Shown in pieces: positions 34,111 through 46,538 of a stretch of DNA of 64,000 bases (positions are counted from its first letter, which is position 1; each line of letters starts with the position of its first letter). This stretch comes from Spiroplasma ixodetis (lineage in GTDB: Bacteria > Bacillota_I > Bacilli_A > Mycoplasmatales > VBWQ01): the NCBI RefSeq assembly GCF_027923845.1, contig NZ_AP026933.1, forward strand, positions 992,001-1,056,000. The letters run 5' to 3'. Both the position numbers and the translations under genes were made by a program. The notes under the pieces are model-generated. The model was given only the letters and a program-made list of their open reading frames with translations, searched no databases and was not told the DNA's origin.

Positions 34111-34448
34111 TAATAAATTATATTTTTGTAAACATTACCTCTTCCAAAATATTGTTGAAAACTATAATCTTAAATCATTAGTACAACTAAAAATTGGAAT
34201 TATTTTTGCTATAATTTTAAGTCCAATTTTATTATTTATAACTATATTACTAATTTTTTTAAATATTTATTTAAAAATAAAAAAAGTAGATAATAACTTT
34301 TGAGATGCTATTGAAAATTGTGAAATTATTAATAATTATTATGTTCATTAATTTTTTATTTATTATTAGAAATTAAAGTAAGAAATTTAAAAACTATTGA
34401 TTATATTTATTATTTAATATAGTAAGCATAGATAAAATTATATGCTTA

Positions 34449-37400
34449 CTATAAATTTTTAATTACTCTTGATAAAATTAACTGAATATTATCATTATAA
34501 ATTTCTACCTTTCCTTCCATTAAAATTACTTTATTAACTTGTAAATATTCTTCATATATTTGATATAACTTTTCAAAAACCGTTACTTCAATAACATTAC
34601 TATCATTTTGCATTTCAAAGAAAGCCATTAATTTTTTAGTTTTAGTTTTAATTACTCTAATATTATTGATAACTCCATATACTCTAACATGTTGATCAAC
34701 ATAATTATTAATATATGCTAAATCAATAGTTTTATTATGAGGATCTAATTGTTCTTTTCATAGTAATTTAGGATTATATTTTAAATAAAGTCCTAATGCA
34801 CGATGTTCATTAATACTATTATTATTTCAATCATCTTCTCTTTGTAACATAATTGGTTTAGCAATTAAATTAAAATTTAATGATAATTCGCCACTAGTTT
34901 CATCTTTTACCTGCACCATATTGGCATATTCTAATGCAGCATCCAAGTTTAATAATAACATTGTTCGATTTGATTGAATATCATCTAAAGCACCAGCGGC
35001 AATTAAATGTTCAATGTTTTTACGATTCAAACCAATAAATATTGCTCGAGCACAAAAATTAAAAAAATCTTGAAAAAATCCATTACTAGTACGTTCTTTA
35101 ATAAGATTACTACAACTACCTTGACTCATTTGCTTAATTGCTTGTAAACTATAACGAATAGCTTTTTTAGCATCATCAATTAAAAAATCAATGCCAGAAA
35201 ATTGAATTGATGGTGGTAAAACTTTAATTTGATATTTTTGACATTCATTCAAATATTGTAACATTTTTTGATCATTACCAATAACACTACTTAATAACGA
35301 TACCATAAATGCCAATGGATAATTTGCTTTTAAATAAACTAAATAATAACTAATTAATGAATAAGCAACAGCATGAGATCGATTAAATCCATAACTAGCA
35401 AATTTTTCAATATCTTCTCATATTTTCTTAACAACTCTTGATGAATAACCTCTATTAACAGCACTTTTAATAAATGAGTTTGCTTGTTCTTTCATAACTG
35501 TAGTATCTTTTTACTAATTGCACGACGAATTAAATCAGCTTTTCCTAATGAATAACCAGCAACTTTCTGTAAAATTAATAATATTTGTTCTTGATAAATA
35601 ATAATGCCATAAGTTGATGCTAAATAAGGTTTTAAATCTTCATGAATATACGTAACTTTTTGTTTTCCTAATTTACGATTAATATAATCTTGAATGTACT
35701 CTTGTGGTCCAGGACGAAATAAAGAAGAACTAGCAATAATATCTTCTAAGCTATCAACTTTCATTTTAATTAAAATTTGACGCATTCCTGAAGATTCCAA
35801 TTGAAAAATACCGGTTGTATCACCATTTTTAATAATGCTAAAACTTTTTTCATCATTTAAAGGAATTTGAGATAATTTTAAATTTAAAAAATAATGTTTA
35901 CTTACTTGTTGTAAAATATTTTGCAAAATAGTTAAATTACGTAATCCTAAAATATCCATTTTTATTAAACCAAGAGCTTCTAGGGTTTGCATTGGAAATT
36001 GCGTTTGATAAATACCTTGAAATCCTAATTGTAATGGAATAGCAGTAACTAATGGTGCACTTGTAATAACGATTCCTGCTGCATGAGTACTAGTTTGTCG
36101 TGGAAAACCAAGAATTTCTTTGGTTAAAGTAAACAATAAAGGATACTTATTTGCATATCATGCTAATTTTGGTGATTGTTTAATAGCCATATCTATTTCA
36201 AAATTATATTGAATTGGTATTAATTTTGTCATTTCATTAATATCTTCAATATTAACTTGAAAAACTCTTCCCAAATCACGAATTGCCATTTTACTAGCAA
36301 TTGTTTGAAAAGTAACAATATATGCAACATGTTCTTTGCCATATTTTTGATGAATATATTTAATAACTTCATCTCTTCTTGTATCTTCAAAATCGATATC
36401 AATGTCTGGTAATGATATTCGTTCTGGATTTAAAAATCTTTCAAAAATTAAATTATAAGCAATAGGATCAACACCAGTAATTCCTAAAACATATGCCACT
36501 AAACTACCAGCAACACTTCCTCTACCTGGTCCAACCATTATATTCTTGATTTTTGCAAATTTAACATAATCATTAACAATTAAAAAATAATCAGCAAAAC
36601 CCATTTCATTAATTACTTGTAATTCATATAAAACTCTTTTAACGTATGTTTCAGGAATTTCACGACTTTGAAAATGCGCTTCTAATCCCTGCTTACATAA
36701 TTCTTGCAAATATAAATTACTAGTAAGATTATTAGGGCAAGTAAATTTTGGTAAACTTAATTCTGCACTATTTGGCTTATTTTTAGGAAATTTTAAATTA
36801 CATAATCAAATAACCTTTTCAATGTTTTCAATAATTTCATTTGGATAATGTTGCATTAAATCTTGTTTAGTTTTATATAAAAACTCATTACTTTTTGATA
36901 AATCTTCTGATTTTAATGTTTTTTGTTCTTTAATAGCTTGTAAAATTTGATAAATACGATGTTGTTTTTCATCTAAATATAAAACCAAATCAATTGGAAT
37001 AATATTAGATGTAATCGATTTTAATAAAGTAATATTATCCATATCACTAGGTACTAAACCAAAATAAACTAGTTCATGACCTGTTGAATTTAAAATATCA
37101 TAATTATTTTTAATATATCTAATATTTTTGTTATTAGCATGAATAATAACTAAAACTTCACGTGTTTGATTAAGATATTTTTTTACATCATTAGTAGTAA
37201 CAATATTATTATTAGTACTAATAATAGTAGAAAGTTCTATTAATCTTTGATAACCAGCATATGAAGTTGCCATAATAGTTAATTCAACTTTATCACTAGC
37301 ACTTTCTCAAACGCAATTTAAACCAATTAATGGTTTAATTTCATTCTCTATACATAAATTACAAAATTCATAAGCACCATACATTATATTTTTATCTACT

Positions 37401-37515
37401 AAAGATAGAACTTTTAAATTATTTTTTTAGCAAATTCAATATAATCACTTATTTTAATAGTTGATGAAAGAAATGAATAATTAGAACGAACATTTAAATT
37501 AACTATATATTTCAT
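34449..37515 (-). CDS. dnaE: DNA polymerase III subunit alpha, DnaE type (two frameshifts)
   Basis: About 1022 residues after correcting two one-base losses in A runs: near 37425 (FAKKNNLKVLSLVDKN) and near 35512 (AISKKDTTVMKE). It is the second replicase of low-GC bacteria beside PolC. The N-terminal PHP-like part lacks the metal ligands. The palm has GPGRGSVAGSLVAYVLGITG and the aspartates of LPDIDIDFEDTRRDE. Then STHAAGIVIT, SSLFRPGPQEYIQDYINRK, and a C-terminal OB-fold (VRVYGVIKNIRVIKTKTKK). ATG 37515, stop TAG 34449. The gene is essential in relatives, so the frameshifts may be sequence errors. Confidence 0.88.
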
Positions 37516-37811
37516 ACTATCCCCTACAATTCTTGAATGACTTATATTACAAGTTAATTTTAACATCATTTTATCTTGCTAGGTTATTCTTAAGTTATTG
37601 TTTTCAATACAAAACTATTTAAAACACTTAAAATAAACATTATTTTTTTCAATAATTAATAATAAATAACTTGGAAAAATTATAATATATTTTTTGCATA
37701 TTAAAACCAATAATATGATAAAATCTGCATAAACTTAATATAATTTTTCAACTTATTACTTCATTTTAAAGTAAGTGAGTTTGTTATTTTTAATCAAATA
37801 AGGAGAAAAAA

Positions 37812-38032
37812 ATGGACATTCAAAATATTAATTTAATAAAAGCTGCTAAAAGTGGTGATCTACAAGTAATTAAAAAAATAATTAAAAATGGTGGCAATGT
37901 TAATTATATATGCGATGATATAACCGCTTTAATATGAGCAGCGCAAAATGGTCATTTAGATGTAGTTAATATCTTAATAGATAATGATGTTAATATTTAT
38001 CATGTAGTTAAAAATAGACCTGATCCTTGAAT
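37812..38032 (+). pseudogene. ankyrin-repeat protein, truncated by IS30
   Basis: ATG 37812 behind AAGGAG. Two ankyrin repeats: NLIKAAKSGDLQVIKKIIKN and DITALIWAAQNGHLDVVNIL. The frame runs into the IS30 end after about 74 codons and does not resume on the far side. It diverges from dnaE; the 296-bp gap holds a possible TTGCAT (37694-37699) with GATAAA 17 bp on. Confidence 0.75.
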
Positions 38033-39109
38033 GCAAAATTGTAAAGGTAAGTGCAACTAAATTATTTTTCTATTCAAATATTCGATTGGTGAAAGATAAT
38101 TTAGTATTTTTCTGGGTCTTTGGTTTAAAGACAATATAAATTTATGAACTTCATTTTTATTAGTTTTTGAAAAAATAAATTTTTTAGGAAATTTTTCTCT
38201 AATTAAACCATTAGTATTTTCATTAGTACCTCTTTGTCAAGGTGAATATGGATTTGCAAAATAAATTTTCACATCTAACTTTTTTCAAGTTGTTGTCAAT
38301 TTGCAAATTCTTTACCACGATCAAAAGTAATAGTTTTAACAATATTTTTAGGAAGAATTGATAAATAATGAATGATATTTTTATTAATAACTTTAGTAGT
38401 TTTGTTTTTAACTAACATTGCTAAAGTAAATCGTGATACTCTTTCAACTAAAGTTATTAAACATGATTTACTTTTACCTCTTGATGATACTATAGTATCT
38501 CCTTCTCAATGACCAAGAGTTATGCGATCATTAACATTATTATCTCGTTCTTTAATTGATTTACCATTAAATTTACCACAATTTTCTTGAGATCTTCGTT
38601 TTTTACCTTTTCTTCTTAAATTTTTACTAGTAACTTTATCAAATAATCCAGAATAAATTCAATTGTAAAATGTTTTAAAGCTGATAGCTCATTGTTTATG
38701 AAAATTTTTAATTCTGCCATAAATTTGTTCAGGTGATCAGCCCAATAATAGTTTTTGTTGTATATATTTGACTAAATCTTTATATTTAAACTTATGAAAA
38801 ATAATATGTGATTTTTTTCTATTTACAGCTTTATTTTGTGCAATTAATGAAAAATAATGATCATTATCTTTATTTCTATTAACTTCTCGAATAATAGTAC
38901 TAATACTTCGATTAAGATTTTTAGCTATTTCATTAATTTTAACTTTAAATTTCAATTGATTCTCAATATAAATTCTTTCATCTATCCCAATATGTTTATA
39001 ACTCATATAAAAACTCCTTACTTTTTCTAAACTAAATTTAGCATTATGAAATTTTTATATGAGAATTTTTTGCAATTTTATTTACTTGCACTTACAAGTA
39101 TAATTCAGC
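38033..39109 (-). mobile_element. IS30-like element, copy 3
   Basis: Both ends present. Ankyrin gene on one side and UPF0236 gene on the other; no TSD visible. Confidence 0.82.
38057..39006 (-). CDS. IS30 transposase (A6 frameshift site)
   Basis: Same organisation as copy 1, with two substitutions (Arg to Cys near 38579; Ile to Phe near 38669). Intact apart from the shared shift site near 38284. Confidence 0.7.
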
Positions 39110-39188
39110 AAATAGTTAGGAGAAAAAAATGAGTTTTAATTATTTATGAACTTTAAAAGAAGCAACAAAAAAATGTATCAATCATTTA

Positions 39189-40052
39189 GAACCTGTTTAG
39201 AATCTTTTAGAAAATAAGGTAAAATTACTATATATTTTAAAATAAGAGGTATATATGCATAAAAATTATCCAAGTCATGTTACTAAAGAACAATTTGAGA
39301 ACATAAAATCAACTTTAGAAAACAGCAAAAAGAAAACAAAACCAAGAAATTTAGATTTATATGAAGTGTTTTGTGCAGTTTTATATGTATTAAAAAGTGG
39401 TTGTCAATGAAGAATGTTACCAAAAAAATTTTCCAAAATGACAAACTGTATATTATTATTTCCAAATTTGAAGTAAAAACAATGATAAAGAACCTAGTGT
39501 ATTGCAATTAATTTTAAAAAAATTAGTTAAAAAGATTCGTATTAAGAATCATCGAAAAGAAAAAACTAGTTTTTGTATAATTGATTCGCAAAGTGTTAAA
39601 AATACAGATACTACTGAAAATAAAGGTTATGATGCTGGTAAAAAGATTTCAGGAATAAAACGTCATATTGCAGTTGATACGCAAGGTTTACCACATGCAA
39701 TTTACATAACTACAGCAGAAAAAACAGATCGTAATAGTGCTATCATAATGATTAAAAGTGAAAAAGAAAATCTTTCTACAGTTCAAAAAATAATAGTAGA
39801 TGCTGGCTATACTGGTGAAAAATTTGCTTCTGCAATCAAAACAATCATAAATGCAAATGTTGAAGTTGTAAAACGTAATGAATTACATTCTTTTGTAGTA
39901 CTACCAAAAAGATGAGTTGTAGAACGAAGCTTTGCATGATTAGAAAAATGCAGAAGATTATGAAAAAATTGTGAAAGAAAACTAAATACTAGTTTACAAA
40001 TGGTTGTTCTGTCCTTTATTTCAATTTTATTAAAAAGATTCTAAACAGGTTC
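39189..40052 (+). mobile_element. IS5-family element
   Basis: TSD TTA (39186-39188 and 40053-40055). Confidence 0.9.
39255..40044 (+). pseudogene. IS5 transposase, frameshifted
   Basis: One extra A in TTACCAAAAAAATTTTCC near 39425; downstream open from MQLILKKLVKK at 39502. Confidence 0.85.
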
Positions 40053-41112
40053 TTAGAGATGATATAAAAAATCAATGAGAAAAAACAGATTGAAGAATAT
40101 TAAAAGAAAGAGATAGAAAATATATTCCAGTTAAAATTAAAGAAAGAACTAGAAATACTATCAATGGTCTTGTTACTTATAAATGTCGTGATTATAAATA
40201 TTATGATGAACAATTAAAAAAATGAGTAAGAGTTTGTTTATTAGATGAAGAATTAGAATTACCTAAATATAAAAGAACTTGTCATGATATCAAAAATAAT
40301 GTTATTGAACATTTTGCTGACGGAAAAAGATATGTTGATATTTTACATACTATGAAGCAAACAAAATTTAGTACAACAAGTATTAGTAGATTATTTCAAG
40401 AATATCAAGTTAATAAATTAGATGTTCCTAAAATAAAATTAGAACCAAATCAATTTATTTATATTAGTATTGATGATGGACATCGAAAATTTTGAAAATT
40501 TAAACGCAATTCTGGTAAATATTCAATGCCTTTAGTATTATTTTGTACAGATAATGTTAATCATAAATTAGTTAATAAAAGAGCAGATGTAATAATAAGA
40601 CCAACAAAAACAGCAATTGGTGTTAAAAAAACTGCTGAATTTATCAAAGAACAAGGAAATAGATTTTTTGAAAATTTTGACCAAGCAAAAATTATTATTT
40701 GTGGAGATAGTGCAGGATGAATTAAAGAAGTTGCTGATTATTTAGGTGCAAGTTTTGTTTTAGATAAATTCCATTTAGTTAAAAAACTATATGTTGGAAT
40801 AATCGCTGGAAATAAAGGAAAATATTGAAACGAATATAAGATTTGTAGAAATTTTATTGAAAATGGTCAATATGATGAGTTAATAAAATATATGAATGAA
40901 ATATTAAAAACCATAAAAAATTAAAAAAACAATATTTTAAAAATAATAAACAAGGTATTGAAAATCAAGGTGCAAAGTGAAATATAGGTTGTTTTACAGA
41001 AGGTAATATATGACATATTTTAAAAGAAATGCTTGGTAATAGAACTTATAACATAAATATTTATATTAAGATGGTTATTTTTAAATGCAATCAAATAAAT
41101 TTAAAAACATAA

Positions 41113-41443
41113 CTTAATTAATTTTTTTATTAAAATTTTAAAAACTTATTAAATTAAAAGTTAATAAGAATTTTTGTTGTGTATAAATATTAATTTTATT
41201 ATTGATTTTTTCAATATTTGTATTTTAATTGAAATTAATTTAATTTAGTAGTAAGATGTATTTACAATTGCATATAATTACAGTTATTTCTTGTCTAAAA
41301 TTTTAAAGAAATGTTTAAAAAGTAATTATATCCTCCGTTTTTGTTACCGTCCCATTATTTTTTAATATTTTTAAAAAAATAATAAATAAAAACTGATAAA
41401 ATCAAATTACAAAGTTATTTTAGATATTTCGGAGGCAAAAATA
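41113..41443. other. AT-rich 3' flank of UPF0236 and azoR upstream region
   Basis: No gene. Holds AGAATTTTTGTTGT (41169-41182) and ATTATATCC ... ACCGTCCCA (41326-41355), the landmarks shared with 11219-11367, then an AT inverted repeat (41356-41390) and the azoR leader with CGGAGG. Confidence 0.5.
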
Positions 41444-42106
41444 ATGGCAAATAAAGTATTAGTAATTCGTTCTTCTATGATTAAAAAAGAACTATCTTAT
41501 TCTGAAAGTTTAGTATCTCGTTTTGTTAAATATTATCGTGAATTTCATCCAGAAGATTCAATAATTGAATTAGATTTAAATCAAATACCAATGGCAAGTA
41601 TTACTATTACGCAAAAAAACTTTACTTCATATTTTAATGAAAAAGATTCTGATTATTATATTAATCAACTAAAAAATGTTAATAAAGTTATATATACAAC
41701 ACCAATGACAAATTTTAATGTTACTAGCATGACAAAAAATTATTTAGATCACATCTTAGTTGCTGGTAAAACTTTTGATTATAAATATACCAAACAAGGT
41801 GAAGCTAGAGGATTATTACCACATTTAAAAGTTCAAATTTTGGCGACACAAGGAGCACCATATGGCTGATATTTATGAGGTAATCATGCAACTTATTTAA
41901 AAGGAACATGAGAATTTGTAGGTGCTAAAGTAGTAGAACCAATTCTTATTTGTGGTACTAAGGTTCAAGAACTTCATCAAAATGACGCTAATTTACTTAT
42001 TGGTTCTAAAATATTAGCAAAAGGTGGAGGTTTACCAGCATTAGGACCAGAAAAAACGATCGATAAATTTGAACAGTATATTAAAGAAGCAGCAAAAAAG
42101 TTTTAA
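41444..42106 (+). CDS. azoR: FMN-dependent NADH-azoreductase (AcpD/AzoR)
   Basis: 220 residues, intact with UGA=Trp; CGGAGG 10 bp before ATG. Flavodoxin-like fold: LVIRSSMIKKELSYSESLVS (FMN phosphate region), YTTPMTNFNVTSMTKNYLDH ILVAGKTFDY (the P-x-x-N-F...LK..D...G.TF.Y signature), and LATQGAPYGWYLWGNHATYL. It is a quinone/azo reductase of probable thiol- or electrophile-stress role. Gene order azoR then BspA-like, 98 bp apart. Confidence 0.88.
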
Positions 42107-42217
42107 CTTTAAAAAATAAAAATTTTTAGTCAAAAAATATAATTTTTGTGAATTTACCTTCAAAAAGTAGTAAAGTAAAATTAACTTCATAGAAGGATGA
42201 AAAAATGAAAAAAATAT

Positions 42218-43158
42218 GGCTTTTCTCCCTTTATGTACTATTTTTAAATCTTATCACATAAATGCTGAGAAAAGCCTATCTACGAACTTCTCCCCACATT
42301 TTTAAATAAAACATAGCATTACAGTTTCAAAACTAGGTATGTTATTGAATTTATATGCAGCTTCTTTTGCATATAAATGAATATGATGTTTTGCAACTTT
42401 GATATGTGTTTTAAATGTTCTTCGTATATGTTTTCATACTGACTCAATTTGGTTGGTATTTACACCAGTTTTTGAAACATAGCCATCTTGATGGTTAACT
42501 GTTTCATGCTTAGTGAAAACCGATTTCAAATCGCGATATCCTTTTCAAAATTCAGTATGTACAACACACTTTGAAGAAATGTGGTTTATTGCAAACTGCA
42601 AAAGATTTTTACTGTTTGCGTTTTTCAATACTTTCACAATCAGATTGTTGGTTGTTTTTTCATAAATACCAACAATCAAGGTTTTATTCAACAAGGATCT
42701 TCCTTGTTTTTTAAACCCCATATGTGAAAGATACATTTCATCCATTTGCACTATGCCTTCAACAATGAATTGAGGTTTTTGTTTAGCAATGGCACTTCGG
42801 ATTTTATGACCCATTCTTCAAGCTGTTTTCAAGGTCACTCCCAATTCTTTTGCAACATCAGTTGATGGAATTCCATGTTTGGTGTTTATTCATCTAAAAA
42901 TGAGATAAAACCAAGATATTAAAGGTGTTTGTGACTTTGAAAATATAGTGCCCGTGAGAATACTGAATGTTTGATGACATTTCAAACATCTCATTCTTCT
43001 TAAATTAGAAGTATTCAAATTAAAACTAGAACACCTACTACATTTGATTTGTTTCAAACTTGCTATATATGCAAGACATTGTTTTTCAGTTTGAAAAGTA
43101 TTATTGAACTCATTCAATTTCATTGTTTCCTCCACAAGTACATGTGGGGAGAAGTTCG
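42218..43158 (-). mobile_element. IS1595-B element in the BspA-like gene
   Basis: Ends CGAACTTCTCC and GAGAAAAGCC; TSD AAAAATAT. Internal copy GTTCG matches the B left end. Confidence 0.92.
42302..43123 (-). CDS. IS1595-B transposase with Asp-to-Glu at the active site
   Basis: Full frame, but VVHTEFWKGY replaces the VVHTDFWKGY of other B copies at the second catalytic aspartate. It is likely inactive while looking intact. Confidence 0.85.
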
Positions 43159-43575
43159 AAAAATATTAACAGCATTAAGTGTTTTAAAACTTGCATCAGT
43201 TGCAGGAAATTTAACTGTAACTGTTTTAAACACAAATTAACAAAAAAATGATGTTTTAAATAATAAAACTCAACAAGATACAATTTACATTGATAAAAAT
43301 GGCAAACAAATAACAACTAATGAAAGAGATTTATCAAATATAAATAGTAAAGAAATTGTTCAAATTGGTTTTTATAAAAATGATCAGGGAGAAATTCAAG
43401 TTGTTAATATGCCAAGAACAATTGAAAAAGTACCTAATCAATTACCATCAGAAATTACATCTTTACAATTTATGTTTATATTTTGTGAAACATTTAATCT
43501 GGATGGGTTACACTTTATTGGACACTAATTACGTAGACAAGTGAACAAATTTGTTAAAAGAAAGGAACTATAATT

Positions 43576-43854
43576 ATGACCAATATTAACTCATATACCG
43601 ACGAATTTAAAAAGCAAATAGTAGCTTTATATCAAAGTGGTAAGTCAGTGTCTTGTCTTGCTAAAGAATATAATGTTACAAGAGCAGCTACTTATAAATG
43701 AATTAAACAATTTACTAATTCAGGTAGTTTTAAAATTAAAAATAATCTTTCAGATTTAGAAAAACAATTAATTCAAGCAAATAAAGAATTAAAACAGTTA
43801 CGAATGGAAAATGATATTTTAAAGCAAGCAGCACTAATAATAGGCAGAAAATAG
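43576..43854 (+). CDS. IS3 OrfA, intact
   Basis: 92 residues after GAAAGGAACTATAATT. HTH_Tnp_1 type (SGKSVSCLAKEYNVTRAATY) followed by a leucine-zipper-like coiled coil (LEKQLIQANKELKQLRMEND). Stop at GGCAGAAAATAG; OrfB is one base back, so -1 slippage on AAAA is expected. Confidence 0.85.
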
Positions 43855-43887
43855 AAATTATTACTAAAAATAAAGTTAAATATAAAA

Positions 43888-44825
43888 CGGACTTCTCCCC
43901 ACATGTACTTGTGGAGGGAATAATGAAACTGAATGAATTCAACAATGCTTTTCAAACTGAAAAACAATGTCTTGCATATATAGCAAATTTGAAAGAAAAC
44001 AAATGTATTAGGTGTTTTAGTTTTAATTTGAATACTTCTGATTTAAAAAGAATGAGATGTTTAAAATGTAATCAAACATTTAGCATTCTCACAGGCACCA
44101 TATTTTCAAGGTCACAAACATCTTTAACATCTTGGTTTTATCTTATCTTTAGATGAATAAACACCAAACATGGAATTCCATCAACAGATATTGCAAAAGA
44201 ATTGGGAGTGACTTTGAAAACTGCTTGAAGAATGACTCATAAAATCAGAACACGTATTGCAAAACAAAAACCTCAATTTATTGTTGAAGGTACAGTGCAA
44301 ATTGATGAAATGTATCTTTCACATATGGGTTTTAAAAAACAAGGAAGATCCTTGGTGAATAAAACCTTGATTGTTGGCATTTATCAAAAAACAACCAATA
44401 ATTTAATTGTGAAAGTATTGAAAAACGCAAAGAGTAAAAATCTTTTGCAGTTTGCAAAAAACCACATTTCTTCAAAATGTCTTGTATATACTGATTCTTG
44501 AAAAGGATATTGCGATTTTAAATCAGTTTTCACTAAGCATGAAACAGTTAACCATCAAGATCGCTATGTTTCAAAAATTGGTGTAAATACCAACCAAATT
44601 GAATCAGTTTGAAAACATATAAGAAGAACATTTAAAACACATATCAAAGTTGCAAAACATCATGTTCATTTATATGCTAAAGAAGCTGCATATAAATTCA
44701 ACAAGATACCTAGTTTTGAAACTGTAATGCTATGTTTGATTTAAAAATGTGGGAGAAGTCCGTAGATAGGCTTTTCTCAGCATTTATGTGATAAAATTAA
44801 AATAGTACATAAAGGGAGAAAAGCC
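43888..44825 (+). mobile_element. IS1595-A element in IS3
   Basis: TSD ATATAAAA, the same site as the copy at 26866. One G is missing in the internal end copy. Confidence 0.92.
43923..44744 (+). CDS. IS1595-A transposase, intact frame
   Basis: CFSF variant. Private changes: TEKQ for TEQQ near the start, and HQDRYVSK for HQDGYVSK near 44562. Confidence 0.88.
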
Positions 44826-45163
44826 ATATAAAATTCGCACAATGTGTCGTTTTTTAAAACTCTCTAAATCAACATATTATTTTAATTTAAAGAAAAAAGA
44901 AAAAGGAAATGTTTAGTAATCTGTGTAACTTACAAAAATAACTATGTTTAATTAATTCTAGTAAATATAATTAAATGACTAGAAAGAGTGAGTTACAGAT
45001 GGCTAAAAAAGATAACTTTAATAATAATGATCCAATATCAAAAGCAGTAGATTTATTACTAGAAAATACTGAAGATTTAACAACAGTTTTTAAACCTGGC
45101 GGTTTATATAAAGAATTAACAAAAAGATTAGTTGAAAAAATGTTGAATTCTGAAATGCAAAAT

Positions 45164-46538
45164 GAGGCTTTTTAATAATCTGTGTATCTTTGTTTTACAA
45201 AGTTACTAATTTAGATTAATTCTGTCTTCAAATTTTATCATAAAATGAGCAATTGCTGTATTTCAATTTTGAATAGGCAATGTTCATTTTTTTGTTATAT
45301 TTTCAATTACCAAGTAAAATATTTTGAAAACTGCCATATCATTAGGAAAAACTTTTTTATTTCTGATGATTTTTCGTAATTGACTATTAACAGATTCAAT
45401 AGCATTTGTAGTATAAATCACTCTTTTGATTTCTACTGGATAACTAATAAAAACCATTAAATTATCTCAATTTTTATATCAAGATTTAGTAATTTGAGGA
45501 TATTGTTTATTTCATTTACTTTCAAACGATTCTAAAGCTTGCATTGCTTGTTCTTCACTACATGCACTATAAATTGGTTTTAAATCTGCAACTAGACCTT
45601 TTCGATGTTTGTATGAAACATATTTTAAACTATTTCTAATTTGATGAACAATGCATAATTGATGTTCTGTTTTAGGATAAACTGATTGTATTGCTTCTGA
45701 CATGCCTGTTAAATTATCACTACAAGCAATAAGAATATCATTTAAGCCACGATTTTTCATTTCTGTGAAATTAGATAATCAAAACTTAGAACCTTCATTT
45801 TCACTAATTCATAATCCTAAAACATCTTTTTTGCCTTCTAAATCAACTCCTAATGCTATATAAACTGATTTGTTAATAATCCGTTTATCTTGTCGTACTT
45901 TAACTACTATACAATCAAAATAAACAATAGGATAAATACTTTCTAATGGTCGATTTTGTCATGCTTTAACATCATCAATAACATCATCAGTAATTTGACT
46001 AATAACACTTTCACTAATATCAGCACCATGATATAACTCTTGCAACTGCATTCTAATGTCAGATAATGTCATTCCTTTTGCATACAAGGAAAGAACTTGT
46101 TGATCAAAACCATCAAATCTTCTTTGCCTTTTAGGAACTATTACAGGAGTAAAATTACTATTGCGATCTCTTGGTACATCAATTTCAATTTTACCTTGTT
46201 GAGTTATTAATTTTTTTGAACTTGTACCATTACGAGCATTTTCAGTAGTACTATGTTGATTTTTTTCATATCCTAAATAATTTTGCATTTCAGAATTCAA
46301 CATTTTTTCAACTAATCTTTTTGTTAATTCTTTATATAAACCGCCAGGTTTAAAAACTGTTGTTAAATCTTCAGTATTTTCTAGTAATAAATCTACTGCT
46401 TTTGATATTGGATCATTATTATTAAAGTTATCTTTTTTAGCCATCTGTAACTCACTCTTTCTAGTCATTTAATTATATTTACTAGAATTAATTAAACATA
46501 GTTATTTTTGTAAGTTACACAGATTACTAAACATTTCC
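45164..46538 (-). mobile_element. IS256 element inside IS256
   Basis: TSD TGCAAAAT on both sides. Confidence 0.92.
45206..46468 (-). CDS. IS256 transposase, intact
   Basis: 420 residues without indels; fourth intact copy in the window. Confidence 0.9.

Larger units (their letters stand above)
32935..34351 (+). pseudogene. two-TM membrane protein, interrupted by IS1595
   Basis: ATG 32935 with AAGGAGATTTTTAAAA; pieces 32935-33169 and 34119-34351 join with one TAATAAAT to 155 residues ending YYVH. N-terminal helix NLITLSLLILTILVIFTSLT and C-terminal helix FAIILSPILLFITILLIFL flank a soluble middle (about 75 residues). Not recognised. Confidence 0.65.
39129..41112 (+). pseudogene. UPF0236 / Mbov_0401-family protein, interrupted by IS5 and frameshifted
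   Basis: ATG 39129 with TTAGGAG. Frameshift of one A before MYQSFRDDIKNQWEK, IS5 at 39189 (TSD TTA), and another shift near 40915 before KQYFKNNKQGIENQGAKWNI. Family segments: DWRILKERDRKYIPVKIKER, FIYISIDDGHRKFWKFKR, IIICGDSAGWIKEVADYLGA, VLDKFHLVKKLYVG. Full length about 370-390 codons. Diverged from the copy at 9076. Confidence 0.75.
42205..43499 (+). pseudogene. BspA-like (DUF285) surface protein, 5' part
   Basis: ATG 42205 with GAAGGATG. IS1595-B is inserted in codon 5; with one AAAAATAT the frame reads MKKILTALSVLKLASVAGNL, a signal peptide. A TAA occurs at codon 29 (NTN-stop-QKNDVL). The frame then stays open through IYIDKNGKQITTNERDLSN to PSEITSLQFMFIFCETFN, where IS3 is inserted (ATC). 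The continuation is at 15921. Three or more independent lesions: dead. Confidence 0.78.
43500..44904 (+). mobile_element. 5' part of the IS3 element of the BspA-like gene
   Basis: Left end TGGATGGGTTAC after ATC. IS1595 at 43888, then cut by IS256 at 44905. The other half is at 15155-15920. Confidence 0.88.

Noticed and set aside
42205-43242. Short complete signal-peptide protein ending at the TAA at codon 29
   Set aside because: The open frame continues immediately in the same phase into BspA-like sequence, so the TAA is better seen as a nonsense mutation.
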